Positions 55,501 to 64,000 of a stretch of 64,000 bases of DNA are shown one piece after another. The DNA comes from Saprospiraceae bacterium (GTDB taxonomy: Bacteria > Bacteroidota > Bacteroidia > Chitinophagales > Saprospiraceae): positions 310,001 through 374,000 of the forward strand of contig JADJNF010000007.1 in NCBI GenBank assembly GCA_016714445.1, given 5' to 3'. A program made the position numbers and the translations under genes. How positions within the stretch are numbered: position 1 is the stretch's first letter; each line of letters starts with the position of its first letter. Under the pieces are notes generated by a model. The model searched no databases. It worked only from the letters and a program-made list of their open reading frames with translations, and was not told where the DNA came from.

Positions 55501-56022
55501 ATAGATCTCAAGACGTTTGATATCAATTCATTGAAGCCCACAGACGCAAGCCATCCTTTTGAAACCAAAATTTCAGATGGAAATGTAGTAGAGTTCATCT
55601 TTGAAAATATTAATCTGCCATATGACGATGCCAATAATGATGGTTACATCGCCTTCAGGATCAAGACATTACCAACACTGGTTTTGGGTGATTCATTGAA
55701 AAATCTGGCAGACATCTATTTTGATTATAACTTCCCTATTCGTACGAATGAAGCAAAGACAACAGTAGCACTATCAGTCTCCGCCACAGACAGGATATCT
55801 TCTGATGTAAAAATATTTCCAAATCCTGTCAAAGATATCCTCCAAATATCTACAGATAAAGTATGGACCAAAGCTGAAATTTATGATATTGCAGGGAGAA
55901 TTTTGCGGTCTTTACCTCTGAATGGATCAGCTATAGATGTAAGTAATCTTAAAAGTGGTACGTATATTATTTTACTGAGAAACGGTGATAAAGTGGGCAA
56001 TATTAAATTTGTTAAGATGTAA
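52516..56022 (+). CDS. T9SS-exported leucine-rich-repeat surface protein, paralogue 3
   Basis: 1168 residues from the ATG at 52516 (signal peptide MKNIFILLFLVFTTLSTAQ); an in-frame start further upstream adds non-family sequence. Same layout as paralogues 1 and 2 but larger: EF-hand-like block (ADKNKDGEIQQSEA), a long degenerate LRR region (about residues 60-720), the DUF7619-like sandwich (ARPGFDSKYKLVYKNKGN, NSNDPNDKTCLQGQKI), and a sorting domain (IFPNPVKDILQISTDK, GNIKFVKM). The LRRs have diverged and show no DNA-level repetition, so it is the older relative. Ligand unknown. Confidence 0.88.
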   Translation: MKNIFILLFLVFTTLSTAQIINIPDANFKNRLLTCAICAVHADGTNGADKNKDGEIQQSEAESIVKLLLPNSNIISLEGIEAFINLKDLNCQSNKIVSINLSANTQLKTLSVNSNSLTSIDISNQIQLDSFLCDFNKIINLDISKNPVLRYLRCSNSDLSTIRFNTFLKSLTCNNTKVSDLTDMPSTIQYLNLLGNKLTKLDLENFSDLTYLNAEKNLITNFVQPEFSKLKTIYFRDNRLDSLIITDMSLLTDLRMDENNPNLKKIVVKRNPLLKILSLGNSSSPNYIDVSHNDLTTLNLSNMYQISHLDYSHNKITGFYTGNNAGILKYLDASNNAITSVVQYLDDIYGSLTYFDISHNVPTQISLAKLPNIDLDLPTFGDLTYMEIGGAKSFKLSPQPKLATLKTLGDVGQQIILDGHPNLKEIQISKNCKSVRILNSATSSLNLSIFNTEIDSLVIYNFPNITSFTIQSNKVKQLKLEKLNKLQSLTISLPILSLKMNSLPILKQLTLQGNQSNSKINLELTGKDLPLLEYIDVGGYSVNEIQLRDLINLKNVFQLWADKPSFSNLPALQNLTIYNAKLINNSVEKLILNNFKSLEKIKLEWNNNENSGLKEVVFLNVPKLSDINLNFKNIPEINNIDLSACKQLNKLYIASSGVIHLLNLKNNNSEWSSFWVPSGSLKSICVDDENEIQKIIALVPQFTWPQNTTVFNSSCSFSSGYQYNLLTGKIKLELASDTCRNSTGVATLIPLTLSENNNKYHTFSDLKGEYHIYPESLNKPYRLKTDEELNHYTLFDPPTDISFDKFYDTKTLDLCFIPNGIHHDLEVTIIPVDRARPGFDSKYKLVYKNKGNTILSGEVSFSFDDDYADLVSSVPGTDLQSEGQLMYKYTELKPFESGEIFITLHLNAPTDTPALNDNEILIFTSIISSDKSESTPSDNTFKLSQTVVNSNDPNDKTCLQGQKINPELVGKYVDYIIRFENLGTAEAVNVTIRDVIDLKTFDINSLKPTDASHPFETKISDGNVVEFIFENINLPYDDANNDGYIAFRIKTLPTLVLGDSLKNLADIYFDYNFPIRTNEAKTTVALSVSATDRISSDVKIFPNPVKDILQISTDKVWTKAEIYDIAGRILRSLPLNGSAIDVSNLKSGTYIILLRNGDKVGNIKFVKM

Positions 56023-56323
56023 ATGACTGGAAACGATCAAAAAACATCTGAATTACGTATTTAAAATATCGCATTGAAGTTATTTTTTTCAATATGTGGT
56101 CCATAATTTTATTCGGATAGGACACCAATTTATAAAGGACAAACTTTTGATTGAATCCAAACATCAATGTCAAAAATAACGAAATGAAACTAAGGCTCTG
56201 ATATATTAAGGGTCCACAAATAAATGATTATCAAAAAATTAAAACTATCGATTGTTTATAACTTTGAGCATCTCTGGAAAAATATTACTTTTCAGTGCGG
56301 AATGAAGCCTTCATCTAAACGCT

Positions 56324-59300
56324 TCACTCCTCTACATCCACCTGTGGTGGTATCAATTTATACAGTACCGGCGTCACCAATCGGCTAAGTAAAGTACTGC
56401 TGATGAGGCCACCTATCAACACGATGGCCAATGGGCTGATCAATGGCGAATTTTCCAAAACCAAAGGGGTCAATCCGCCAATAGCGGTCATCGAAGTCAA
56501 TAAAATAGGTAGAAATCTCGTTTCTGCACCATCCATCACCGCATCATAGAGACCCATACCCTTCTCTCTTAGTCCATTGGTATAATCCACCATCAGGATC
56601 GAATTTTTGATCTCTATTCCTATCAGTGCAATAATACCTACTGTAGCTACAAATGACAGTGACTCTCCTGTGATATATAAGGCCACCAATGCGCCGATGA
56701 TGCCCATTGGGATGACACTCAATACGATGATGGTAGACTTGAAAGTACGGAACTCCAGGATTAAGATGGCCAGCAAACCAAACACGGTCAGAATGATGAT
56801 GGTCCCAAGACCGCCGAATGATTCTTCCCGCGATTCACGTTCACCAGCTGCCACAACTCTGTATCCCGATGGCAATTTGATTTTTTCATTGATATCACTG
56901 ATGATTTCTGTTGTAAGTTGGTCTACATTATATCCTTGCTCAGCGAAACTGCTGACTAATGCATATCTCTCCTTGTTGTAATGCAGGATAATGGATGACG
57001 ACGGCTTTAGTGTGATATCTGCTATATTATTTAGTGGAACCAACGCGCCACTCAAGGATGTAATATTGATTTTATTAAATGTTTCCAGGGCATTTTCAGA
57101 ATTTTTTGACACACTCACATTGATTTTAAACTCATCGCCTTCTTCATTTTTAATGGCTCCGGCATCCAATCCGGCGATAGCCAATCGAACCGTTTTTGCT
57201 ATTTCAGCGCCGGTCAATCCATACAATCCCGCTTTTTGTTTGTCGACATCAACCACGATATCAGATCGCTGATATTTCAGATCGTTCCGAACATACATGG
57301 TACCTGATTTCTCTTCAATCAAACTTTCAATCCTTGTACTGAGCTGATCAAGGGTATCCAGATTGCTGCCGATCACACGCATTTCTATCGGAGCAGTAAT
57401 GGGAGGTCCCTGTTGAAATCGTTTAACTTCTATCTTTACACCCGGAAAATCAGATAGTTCTTTCCTTGCCTTTTCAGCAAAAGCAATGATCTCCGGCACA
57501 TGTGCTTTGTAATCCAGATAAACTATGATCTGTCCCACATTGGATGCGTTTTGTTTCTGAAACTCATTATAATATATCCGAGGATTTCCTTTTCCGGCAT
57601 TGGCACTGATGTGGTCAATTTCGGGCATCTGCAGGAGTTTCTGTTCGATTTTGCGTACCACTTTGTCTGTATGCTCCAGATTTGATCCGGGTTCTGTCTC
57701 AATATCTATGGTGATGATGGGTTTTTCTGACTCAGGAAACAAACTGAAACCCAACGCAGGTACCAAAGTTAATGAAGCTAAAAAGATCAATGCTGCGGCC
57801 AGCAAAGTCCACACCGGATGTTTCATACACCAGACCAATAGTCGTTGATAAGGAGTATTGATGTACGTTTTAAAAGCCCTGAAAAAGAAGTTTCCCTGAC
57901 TGTGGCTGTCGTTTTCATGTGCTTTGAGAAGTATTCCGGAAAGAAATGGAATAATCGTAACCGAAACAAATAAAGATGCCAAAACCGTCACCATAACGGC
58001 CATAGGTAAGGATCGAATGAAGTCACCTGAACCTTCCGGCAAATTGGCCAATGGAAGAAACGCCAGCAATAATGTAGCTGTACACCCAAGTATGGCTACC
58101 ATGATATGATTGGTGGCTGAAATCGCTGCTTCTTTGGCAGAAATCCCTTTTCGCATATACCGCTCAATATTTTCAACTACCACAATACTATCATCCACCA
58201 GCAAACCCAGAGATATCACCATTCCTACTATGCTCAATTGATTGAGCGTATATCCCAGCATATCCAGCATAAAAAGTCCTATACTTAGGGACAAAGGTAT
58301 GGATATCATTACCACTAATGAAGCTCGGGTTCCAAGCGGCAATAAAGTCAGCAAAACCAAAAATATAGCTATGGCAAAGTCACGTCCAAGACCTGACAGT
58401 CTGTTTCTTACCCCAATTTCCTGATCAAATGCCTGTTCCATTTTGATACCTTCCGGCAATGTCTGCTCAAATTCATCCAGTACTGTTTGTATTTGTTTTC
58501 GTGCTGTGATGATGTTTTTTTTGTCTTTCATCGCAGTGTTTACCCAAATGGCCCGCTTTCCATTGTGGTGGGCGATATGACTGAAATCCTCTTCCATATA
58601 ATATATCTGCGAAATCTGTCCCAGTTGAACCGTTCTCCCTTCTTTGGTCACTTGTACAATCGTAGTTTTTAAATCTTCTATATTTTCAAATTCAGAAGTA
58701 GTTTTAATATTGTATTTTCGTTTGCCCAGATCTATATCTCCACCTGGGATATTAATATTATTGGCCTGAATGAGTCCGAGTACCTGATTTAATCCAAGGT
58801 TCATTGTCGCCATTTTCTCCAGATCGATTTCTATTTTTATCTGTCTTTCCGGAGCAGCCTGCACTTCAGCCCATTTGACATCTTTTATCCTTTCGATGTT
58901 TTTTTCCAGGACCTCTCCCAGTGTTTTCATGGTTTGCATAGATGCAGTATCGGACACCAACGCGGTTTGTAAAATGGCAACATCGCTGCTGGCTGCTTTT
59001 TTAATATCCAGCAAAACAATACCTTCCGGAAGATCAGGTCGGATTTTATTGATTTCGCGGATGACATCATTGTTTTTGACTTCCACATCCACACCAAAGT
59101 TAAACTCAGCCAACATGACGATCAGACCATCTTTGATCGTAGTATTTATCTTTTTGACATCGGTGAGTTTATACAATTCTTCTTCGATAGGCTCTGCAAT
59201 AAGCTTTTCCATATCTTTGGGATTTGTACCCGGATAGACTACTACGATAGAAAATATCGGTGCTCCGAATGGCGGATCTTCGCCCCTTGGCATATTGAGC

Positions 59301-59386
59301 AATGCATTGATACCCAATACCATGACAGCCACAAATATCACCAGAGTAAACTGCCAGTTTTTTACAAAAAATTTATTAAAACCCAT
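56324..59386 (-). CDS. RND-family efflux pump, inner-membrane permease
   Basis: 1020 residues, the full length of AcrB/MexB-type transporters, with twelve predicted membrane segments and two large periplasmic loops. The proton-relay Asp pair is present in LLVDDSIVVVENIERYMRKG (TM4), as in HAE-type pumps and unlike heavy-metal pumps. Other blocks are VVYPGTNPKDMEKLIAEPIE near the N terminus and GIEIKNSILMVDYTNGLREK in the second half. It forms the motor of a tripartite pump with the next two genes. Substrates unknown, probably hydrophobic drugs or fatty acids. It is the last gene of the tetR operon. Confidence 0.95.
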   Translation of the reverse strand: MGFNKFFVKNWQFTLVIFVAVMVLGINALLNMPRGEDPPFGAPIFSIVVVYPGTNPKDMEKLIAEPIEEELYKLTDVKKINTTIKDGLIVMLAEFNFGVDVEVKNNDVIREINKIRPDLPEGIVLLDIKKAASSDVAILQTALVSDTASMQTMKTLGEVLEKNIERIKDVKWAEVQAAPERQIKIEIDLEKMATMNLGLNQVLGLIQANNINIPGGDIDLGKRKYNIKTTSEFENIEDLKTTIVQVTKEGRTVQLGQISQIYYMEEDFSHIAHHNGKRAIWVNTAMKDKKNIITARKQIQTVLDEFEQTLPEGIKMEQAFDQEIGVRNRLSGLGRDFAIAIFLVLLTLLPLGTRASLVVMISIPLSLSIGLFMLDMLGYTLNQLSIVGMVISLGLLVDDSIVVVENIERYMRKGISAKEAAISATNHIMVAILGCTATLLLAFLPLANLPEGSGDFIRSLPMAVMVTVLASLFVSVTIIPFLSGILLKAHENDSHSQGNFFFRAFKTYINTPYQRLLVWCMKHPVWTLLAAALIFLASLTLVPALGFSLFPESEKPIITIDIETEPGSNLEHTDKVVRKIEQKLLQMPEIDHISANAGKGNPRIYYNEFQKQNASNVGQIIVYLDYKAHVPEIIAFAEKARKELSDFPGVKIEVKRFQQGPPITAPIEMRVIGSNLDTLDQLSTRIESLIEEKSGTMYVRNDLKYQRSDIVVDVDKQKAGLYGLTGAEIAKTVRLAIAGLDAGAIKNEEGDEFKINVSVSKNSENALETFNKINITSLSGALVPLNNIADITLKPSSSIILHYNKERYALVSSFAEQGYNVDQLTTEIISDINEKIKLPSGYRVVAAGERESREESFGGLGTIIILTVFGLLAILILEFRTFKSTIIVLSVIPMGIIGALVALYITGESLSFVATVGIIALIGIEIKNSILMVDYTNGLREKGMGLYDAVMDGAETRFLPILLTSMTAIGGLTPLVLENSPLISPLAIVLIGGLISSTLLSRLVTPVLYKLIPPQVDVEE

Positions 59387-59458
59387 GGAAAAAGGATTAT
59401 ATTTTAGTGTACTAATTACTTTTTACTGATAAAAATGATAAAACTATAAGATTCTGTA

Positions 59459-60502
59459 TCATTTTGTTTTGACCGGATCACCATCTTCAAGATACATTGA
59501 TCCCGTGGTCACCACTTCACTCACACCATCCAGACCAGCACTGATGGCTACTTTGTCTCCCAGTAGCTTTGCGATAGTAAGTGTGATAATTTTGGCTTTT
59601 CCATCTACTATGGTGAAAGCACGTGCTGTATTTCCATTTGTTTTTACCAATGATTCTACAGGTATGGTCCTGAATGACTCCTTACCTGATGTGCTGATGT
59701 TGACATCACCGGTAAGACCAGCCGCCAAATTGGTTGGTGACTTTTTAAATTTCATTTCTACATCAAATGTTCCACTGGCGCTGCCCCCTACTGAAGTTTT
59801 GGCAGATATATAAGCTTCATACGACATGCCAGGGTAAGCATCCATATGTACCAAAACTTTATCATTTATATTTACACGTGCCCAATCTCTGTCCACCAAT
59901 CCAACCTTAATCACCCAATCCTGACTTCCAACACCCATGATAGCATATACGGGCGTCCCGGGTCCTGTGATTTCACCTGCTCTCATGATTTGTTTGATGA
60001 TCTTTCCTTGTATGGGAGACCTGACCTCACTGTAATTTCGATTGAATCTGGCGATTTCAGCAGTTCTTTTTGCCACTTCATATCCTGTGGTTACATTTTG
60101 GTATTGTTCAAGGGTAGCCACGCTATCTGCAAATAGTTTTTTCACCCGATTCATATCTCTTTCGGCTTTGATCAGTCCTTCTTCTGCCTGTCTGACCTGG
60201 GCATCGATCTCATCCATGATTAGGGTGGCCAGAAGTTGACCTTTTTTGACCATATCTCCTTCTTTAACATACGTTTTATAGATGACACCTCCGGTTTTGA
60301 AGGAAGGTTTGGCTTCAGATTCACTCATGATGATACCTGTAGCCTGAATATCTCCTGCCTCAGCGTATTCTTCGACTAGGGCTGTTTTGACAGAAGTATA
60401 GGTGATGTCCGTCATTTCTCTGGCGGGAGTTTTTGAATCCTTATCGTTGCATGCAAAAAAACAAATACCTGCAAAAGCCATAATGATGGTTATATATTTC
60501 AT
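59459..60502 (-). CDS. RND-family periplasmic adaptor lipoprotein (MFP)
   Basis: 347 residues. The lipobox FAGICFFAC puts the lipid on C18. Lipoyl-like half-motifs (KTYVKEGDMVKKGQLLATLI) and (EVRSPIQGKIIKQIMRAGEI) flank an alpha-hairpin (EGLIKAERDMNRVKKLFADS), followed by the beta-barrel and membrane-proximal domains (KVLVHMDAYPGMSYEAYIS, GLTGDVNISTSGKESFRTIP). It bridges the RND permease and the TolC channel. The gene is 72 bp upstream of the permease gene. Confidence 0.94.
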   Translation of the reverse strand: MKYITIIMAFAGICFFACNDKDSKTPAREMTDITYTSVKTALVEEYAEAGDIQATGIIMSESEAKPSFKTGGVIYKTYVKEGDMVKKGQLLATLIMDEIDAQVRQAEEGLIKAERDMNRVKKLFADSVATLEQYQNVTTGYEVAKRTAEIARFNRNYSEVRSPIQGKIIKQIMRAGEITGPGTPVYAIMGVGSQDWVIKVGLVDRDWARVNINDKVLVHMDAYPGMSYEAYISAKTSVGGSASGTFDVEMKFKKSPTNLAAGLTGDVNISTSGKESFRTIPVESLVKTNGNTARAFTIVDGKAKIITLTIAKLLGDKVAISAGLDGVSEVVTTGSMYLEDGDPVKTK

Positions 60503-60616
60503 ACGATTAAAATTTGTTAAATTGTTGAAATTGTTAAAATTGCTGAGTTGTTATGTGGCGAAAATGCTTATGATACAATAAGTTAGAAATATTGGATATC
60601 GCTGCACCCATTTATG

Positions 60617-61945
60617 TTATTCAATTGGAAAAGCCGCAGTGGCATACATATAATCGGCCCATTTCATCCAGGCATTTTGTCGTGACAAAACATATTGAAT
60701 TTTTAATTGGGTGACTTGTGTTTGGGCATCCAAAAGCTCGAGATAGTTGGCCGTCCCTTCTTTATATTTTTGGAATACTTCCTTGTAAATTTTATCTGTA
60801 GCAGCCATTCGTGGCTGAAATGTCTTAGCTTGATCGATGGCAGAAATAAGGTTTTGTCTCGCAACAGCAGATTGCAAAGCGATTTGTTCACTGACATTTT
60901 CTTTTTGGGACTCTGCAGCCATGATGTCCGCTTTTGCCGCTGCCTTCCTAAACTTATGTCGATTGGAATCAAATAGATTTATCTCCGCATTTACACCTAA
61001 AATAGCATAAGGTTCAAAGCCGAAATCAAAGGCCTGTGAACCTAAATCAAGTTGAAGGCCCACTTTAGGAAGATAAAATTGATTTTCCTTTTGAACAGCC
61101 AGGTTTTGCATTTTTATACCCTGATTGATCTGGTCGATTTCTTCTCTTTGATGACCAATAACTTCTTCAGTAGCGGGTAAGTCCGACAGATCAATTGTGG
61201 CAAACGTTTCATTTGAACCAACTATGTATGTATAATATCTCAATGCGTTCTGATGATTGGACGCTGCATCTATTTGCTGAGCCGTGATCGACGCCATTTG
61301 TGTTTCGATTCGTGACAGTGCTGATGGAAGTGCTACTCCATTTCTTATTAGACTTTGTGTGGTTCTACTTGCTTCGCGCAGCAAGGTGTCCGCTGCCCGA
61401 AAGATATCTATAGCTTTTTTGCTCGACTCAACCTGAAAATACGCATGCATGACTTCTTTGCTGATTTGTCGCTTGAAAGCTTTTAATTCCAATTGTTTCA
61501 GAACTATAGCTTCCTGTTTGAGTTGTCTGTTTAAGGCCAGATCTGGATAATAAACAGGTTGTGATATTCTGAATCTAGCATCATAAAAATTATCTGGCAG
61601 AAACTGTTCATTGACATTATCTATCTGAGGAAAAGCATTACTTGCTGTAATCTGATTTAATGTGGCATAAACAGGATTGAGCAGATCACCTACCGGAAAC
61701 TGTATGCTCCTACCGCCTGCTGCAAGCGTATATTGGGTACCAAAAGATACAGTCGGTCCATATAATGATCTGGCTTCCTTTAGCAAATGTCCTGCACTTT
61801 CAAGTTGAAAGTTTTTAGACTTCAACAGATCATTATTTTGCCATGCCAATCGTACCAGCGGACCAAAATCCTGTGTCTGAATGGACGTGGCAAAAATGCA
61901 ATTCAATAGAACTGCAACTAAATAAAAAAATTCTTTGTTTTTCAT
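60617..61945 (-). CDS. TolC-family outer-membrane efflux channel
   Basis: 442 residues with a signal peptide. The long coiled-coil helices of the OEP fold are visible: VRLAWQNNDLLKSKNFQLES, LELKAFKRQISKEVMHAYFQ, and in the second half FDSNRHKFRKAAAKADIMAA and TANYLELLDAQTQVTQLKIQ. The LxxLDAQ pattern near the end is typical. It forms the outer channel of the pump and is first of the three pump genes, 39 bp after tetR. Confidence 0.93.
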   Translation of the reverse strand: MKNKEFFYLVAVLLNCIFATSIQTQDFGPLVRLAWQNNDLLKSKNFQLESAGHLLKEARSLYGPTVSFGTQYTLAAGGRSIQFPVGDLLNPVYATLNQITASNAFPQIDNVNEQFLPDNFYDARFRISQPVYYPDLALNRQLKQEAIVLKQLELKAFKRQISKEVMHAYFQVESSKKAIDIFRAADTLLREASRTTQSLIRNGVALPSALSRIETQMASITAQQIDAASNHQNALRYYTYIVGSNETFATIDLSDLPATEEVIGHQREEIDQINQGIKMQNLAVQKENQFYLPKVGLQLDLGSQAFDFGFEPYAILGVNAEINLFDSNRHKFRKAAAKADIMAAESQKENVSEQIALQSAVARQNLISAIDQAKTFQPRMAATDKIYKEVFQKYKEGTANYLELLDAQTQVTQLKIQYVLSRQNAWMKWADYMYATAAFPIE

Positions 61946-61984
61946 GTTATTTTTATGAACAGTGTTAAGTGTTTGATAAAAAAA

Positions 61985-62599
61985 TTATTTCTTAAATATA
62001 CTTACCAGCATAGAATCCAATGTTTTGGAAATCAATTCTTTGGTTTGATTCCTTTCGACTATTTCCAATCTCTCAGATTGTGCCAGATTAACCAATCCAT
62101 GTACACAACTCCAAAGCTGAAGCGCCAGAATTCTGTCTTCAAGGTCTTTAAGCCCCAGTTGTTGTATAGCTTCTCTGCAAGTTATCGTAAGAAAGTTGAA
62201 CATAGCCATACCTTCATCCCAGTCTTCCATACACTTTTCAATGTGTTTCATTGGTTTATCGGAATTGAACATCAGATCGTACCAGTCTTTATTTTCCAAA
62301 CCAAACTTTACATAAGCATTTCCTATGCTATGAATTCTCTTTACAGGATCTGTCTCCCCAAATGCCTGTACCATATATTTGTTCATCAACATAAAACCCA
62401 TTTCCATGAGCTCATGCAGAATTTCGTCTTTGTCTTTAAAGTAGAGATATATTGTCGCAGGACTGTATTCAACGGTGGTGGCAATCTTACGAATTGACAA
62501 TCCTTCCTGACCATTCTTCAGAAGAATTTTTTTTGCCGCATCGAGTATCAATTCCTTCAGTTCGGCTTTATCTCTCTCTTTTCTTTCTGCGAGTCCCAC
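61985..62599 (-). CDS. TetR/AcrR-family repressor of the efflux operon
   Basis: 204 residues. The N-terminal HTH is LSIRKIATTVEYSPATIYLY (about 34-53), followed by FKDKDEILHELMEMG and a helical ligand domain. It is the first gene of the operon and has a perfect palindromic operator in its own promoter, so it should repress itself and the pump until a ligand binds. The inducer is probably a pump substrate. Confidence 0.94.
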   Translation of the reverse strand: MGLAERKERDKAELKELILDAAKKILLKNGQEGLSIRKIATTVEYSPATIYLYFKDKDEILHELMEMGFMLMNKYMVQAFGETDPVKRIHSIGNAYVKFGLENKDWYDLMFNSDKPMKHIEKCMEDWDEGMAMFNFLTITCREAIQQLGLKDLEDRILALQLWSCVHGLVNLAQSERLEIVERNQTKELISKTLDSMLVSIFKK

Positions 62600-62631
62600 T
62601 AATATATTTTTAAATAATTACAATTACGGTG

Positions 62632-62662
62632 CAAATATACTAAACAGTGTTTAGTATGTCAA
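62632..62662 (-). promoter_or_regulatory. tetR promoter with embedded palindromic operator
   Basis: On the minus strand a TTG (-33, 62660-62662), a 20-bp spacer and TATATTTG (-7, 62632-62639) form a good Bacteroidota promoter. A perfect palindrome with 10-bp arms around one base (62637-62657, core TACTAAACAGTGTTTAGTA) fills the spacer and touches the -7 box. TetR bound here would block RNA polymerase. Predicted start of transcription near 62625, 26 bp before the gene. Confidence 0.85.
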
Positions 62663-62745
62663 TACTTTGATGTATGTTTTTTTAACTTTTTTCATTTTTC
62701 CTTTAAAAACTGTAATTTTAAGAAATAAAAATGTCTGATATAAAA

Positions 62746-63876
62746 TCAAATTTTTATAAATCTCCTGAATTGACCTTCAATATTGACATAATACACTCCG
62801 GCAGGAAGCGTTCCGATTTGAACAGTAAATCCGATACCTGTTTGTTGTGCCTGCCCAACCTGATTAAATATGGTAAATGATTTCGGTATACCGGAATATT
62901 CAAGATGTAACTCTTCTGAAACCGGATTGGGAAAAATACTGAAAACTCCGTCATCATCATTTTTATCATTAATACCGGAAGAGGACTCGACACATGTTTT
63001 TGAGTATAAAGTGACGGTTTCCCAAGCCAATTCCTGAAATCTTTTAGCCAATTCTTTTGTTGGAGCCTGAAAATTTCCGCCCCACCATACTTTGAGTTGG
63101 TGAGTAAGGCCTACAGGTGATTTGCCATGAATAGCTGCAAAGTGAATACATGCCACATAGTACTTTCCAATATCCGTCAAATGAATATCATCACTGAATA
63201 GTTGATTTATATGGTTTATTCCAGGCACATTACCCAATTGAATTTCATCATACAATCTTGCCAGTCCTTGTCCTGCAGGAATCAGACATACAGGATTTCT
63301 GGGTTTATATCTTTTATTTATGGTGTCTACTACACTTTCCCACATAGGTAAATCATCCGTCAATCTTTGTCTCCACGGATTCGTATTGATGTCGTACATA
63401 CAGCCGGTAGGTGTTCCGCTGAGGATACAATGCCAGTCTTCATATAAGTAAACACGAATATCAGGATTATAGCGGTTTGCATATACAAAAAAACTGTCCG
63501 CATACTGATATGTTTCAATAATTCCCCAAGGTGTCAAATGTCGGGGCACTGATTCAGTGAGAACCAAAACATCAAAATCACCCGCTCTTAATCCCTCTTG
63601 AGGATGATAATAGCTATAATAATAAGGCGGATTTATATTATAATCATTTCTGTCCTTGGCCTGCCAGTTCCAACGCAAGGGTGCACCTGGTACAGACTGA
63701 TATTTCCAGTCATTAAAACTGACAGTCAGATGATCATCGGAAAGAGATTTTACCATATCCGGAATCTGATCACTCAAGCTGTGACCAATATAAAATGCTT
63801 TAACATTTTGGCTACTAAGCTTCACAATTCCGAACAAAAAAATGAAATAACCTAATAAAAATTTATGCATCCACAT
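62746..63876 (-). CDS. T9SS-exported SGNH-like protein
   Basis: 376 residues. Signal peptide (LLGYFIFLFGIVKLSSQ), then an SGNH-like domain: AFYIGHSLSDQIPD (Ser at the nucleophile position, S33), VLVLTESVPRHLTPWG and the terminal SDDIHLTDIGKYYVACIHF with the D-x-x-H pair. GDS of typical members is GHS here, so activity is likely but not certain. The last 75 residues are a T9SS type A sorting domain (IFPNPVSEELHLEYSG, GVYYVNIEGQFRRFIKI). It is probably a surface esterase or carbohydrate-binding protein. An ATG two codons later could also be the start. Confidence 0.85.
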   Translation of the reverse strand: MWMHKFLLGYFIFLFGIVKLSSQNVKAFYIGHSLSDQIPDMVKSLSDDHLTVSFNDWKYQSVPGAPLRWNWQAKDRNDYNINPPYYYSYYHPQEGLRAGDFDVLVLTESVPRHLTPWGIIETYQYADSFFVYANRYNPDIRVYLYEDWHCILSGTPTGCMYDINTNPWRQRLTDDLPMWESVVDTINKRYKPRNPVCLIPAGQGLARLYDEIQLGNVPGINHINQLFSDDIHLTDIGKYYVACIHFAAIHGKSPVGLTHQLKVWWGGNFQAPTKELAKRFQELAWETVTLYSKTCVESSSGINDKNDDDGVFSIFPNPVSEELHLEYSGIPKSFTIFNQVGQAQQTGIGFTVQIGTLPAGVYYVNIEGQFRRFIKI

Positions 63877-63930
63877 TTGAATTATATTTAATAAAAAACG
63901 AACTTCACCTACTTCACCCTATTCCGGTAA

Positions 63931-63974
63931 AAAAATAGTCCTTCAGCAAAGGATTTTACTGAAGGACTATTTTT
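63931..63974. terminator. bidirectional terminator near the window end
   Basis: A 15-bp or longer stem (AAAATAGTCCTTCAG at about 63932-63946, complement 63959-63974) with a 12-nt loop, A-run on one side and T-run on the other. It probably ends a minus-strand gene lying beyond the window. Confidence 0.85.
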
Positions 63975-64000
63975 CAATTCCTGATGATTTTTAGCTTTAT

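Overview
The window is typical of a Bacteroidota chromosome, most likely a member of the Saprospiraceae or a close relative. It is AT-rich, and it carries a SusC/SusD pair, type IX secretion (T9SS) C-terminal sorting domains, surface proteins with CDST and dockerin-like modules, and promoter-like TAnnTTTG boxes in place of the sigma70 pattern. The family assignment is inference from gene content; there is no rRNA or marker gene to test it. I see no tRNA, rRNA, CRISPR array or prophage.

Positions 39-18791 (minus strand) form a pectin and hexuronate utilisation locus. In transcription order it reads kduD, kduI, susC, susD, a CE12-GH28 fusion, GH105, a CE8 pectinesterase, a small exported NTF2-like protein, uxaB, uxaA, uxaC, kdgK and eda, with a divergent LacI-type regulator (19159-20157). 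Together they cover import of pectic oligomers across the outer membrane, removal of acetyl and methyl groups, hydrolysis of the backbone and of unsaturated ends, and both routes to 2-keto-3-deoxygluconate (isomerase/reductase/dehydratase for galacturonate, KduI/KduD for unsaturated uronate), then KDPG, pyruvate and glyceraldehyde 3-phosphate. A hairpin between susD and the hydrolases probably lowers downstream transcription. No polysaccharide lyase and no inner-membrane uronate transporter is present.

Positions 20700-34300 are a mixed chromosomal stretch: a di-haem cytochrome c peroxidase, the menaquinone gene mqnE, a glycosyltransferase, an SMP-30 lactonase lipoprotein, an S10 carboxypeptidase, a cupin, a ClbS/DfsB-like protein, a HEAT-like protein coupled to a 53-residue gene, and several exported proteins of unknown function. 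Positions 33629-42647 hold a molybdenum hydroxylase set (MobA-like transferase, 2Fe-2S subunit, Mo-binding subunit, XdhC). It is interrupted by an accessory segment with a REP-associated transposase between perfect inverted repeats, a serpin and a fragment of an aspartic protease.

Positions 42918-56022 hold three related T9SS-exported leucine-rich-repeat proteins, a hydrolase and a large CDST-repeat surface protein. The middle LRR gene has twelve nearly identical 63-bp units that differ mainly at codons predicted to face the binding surface. This is the most unusual structure here. Positions 56324-62599 are a TetR-controlled RND efflux operon whose palindromic operator lies inside its promoter, followed by a T9SS-exported SGNH-like protein.

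Three otherwise intact genes (uxaA, susC and the Mo-binding subunit) each contain one extra base that breaks the frame. Removing it restores a full-length family member in every case, so these are either recent lesions or a shared sequencing artefact.
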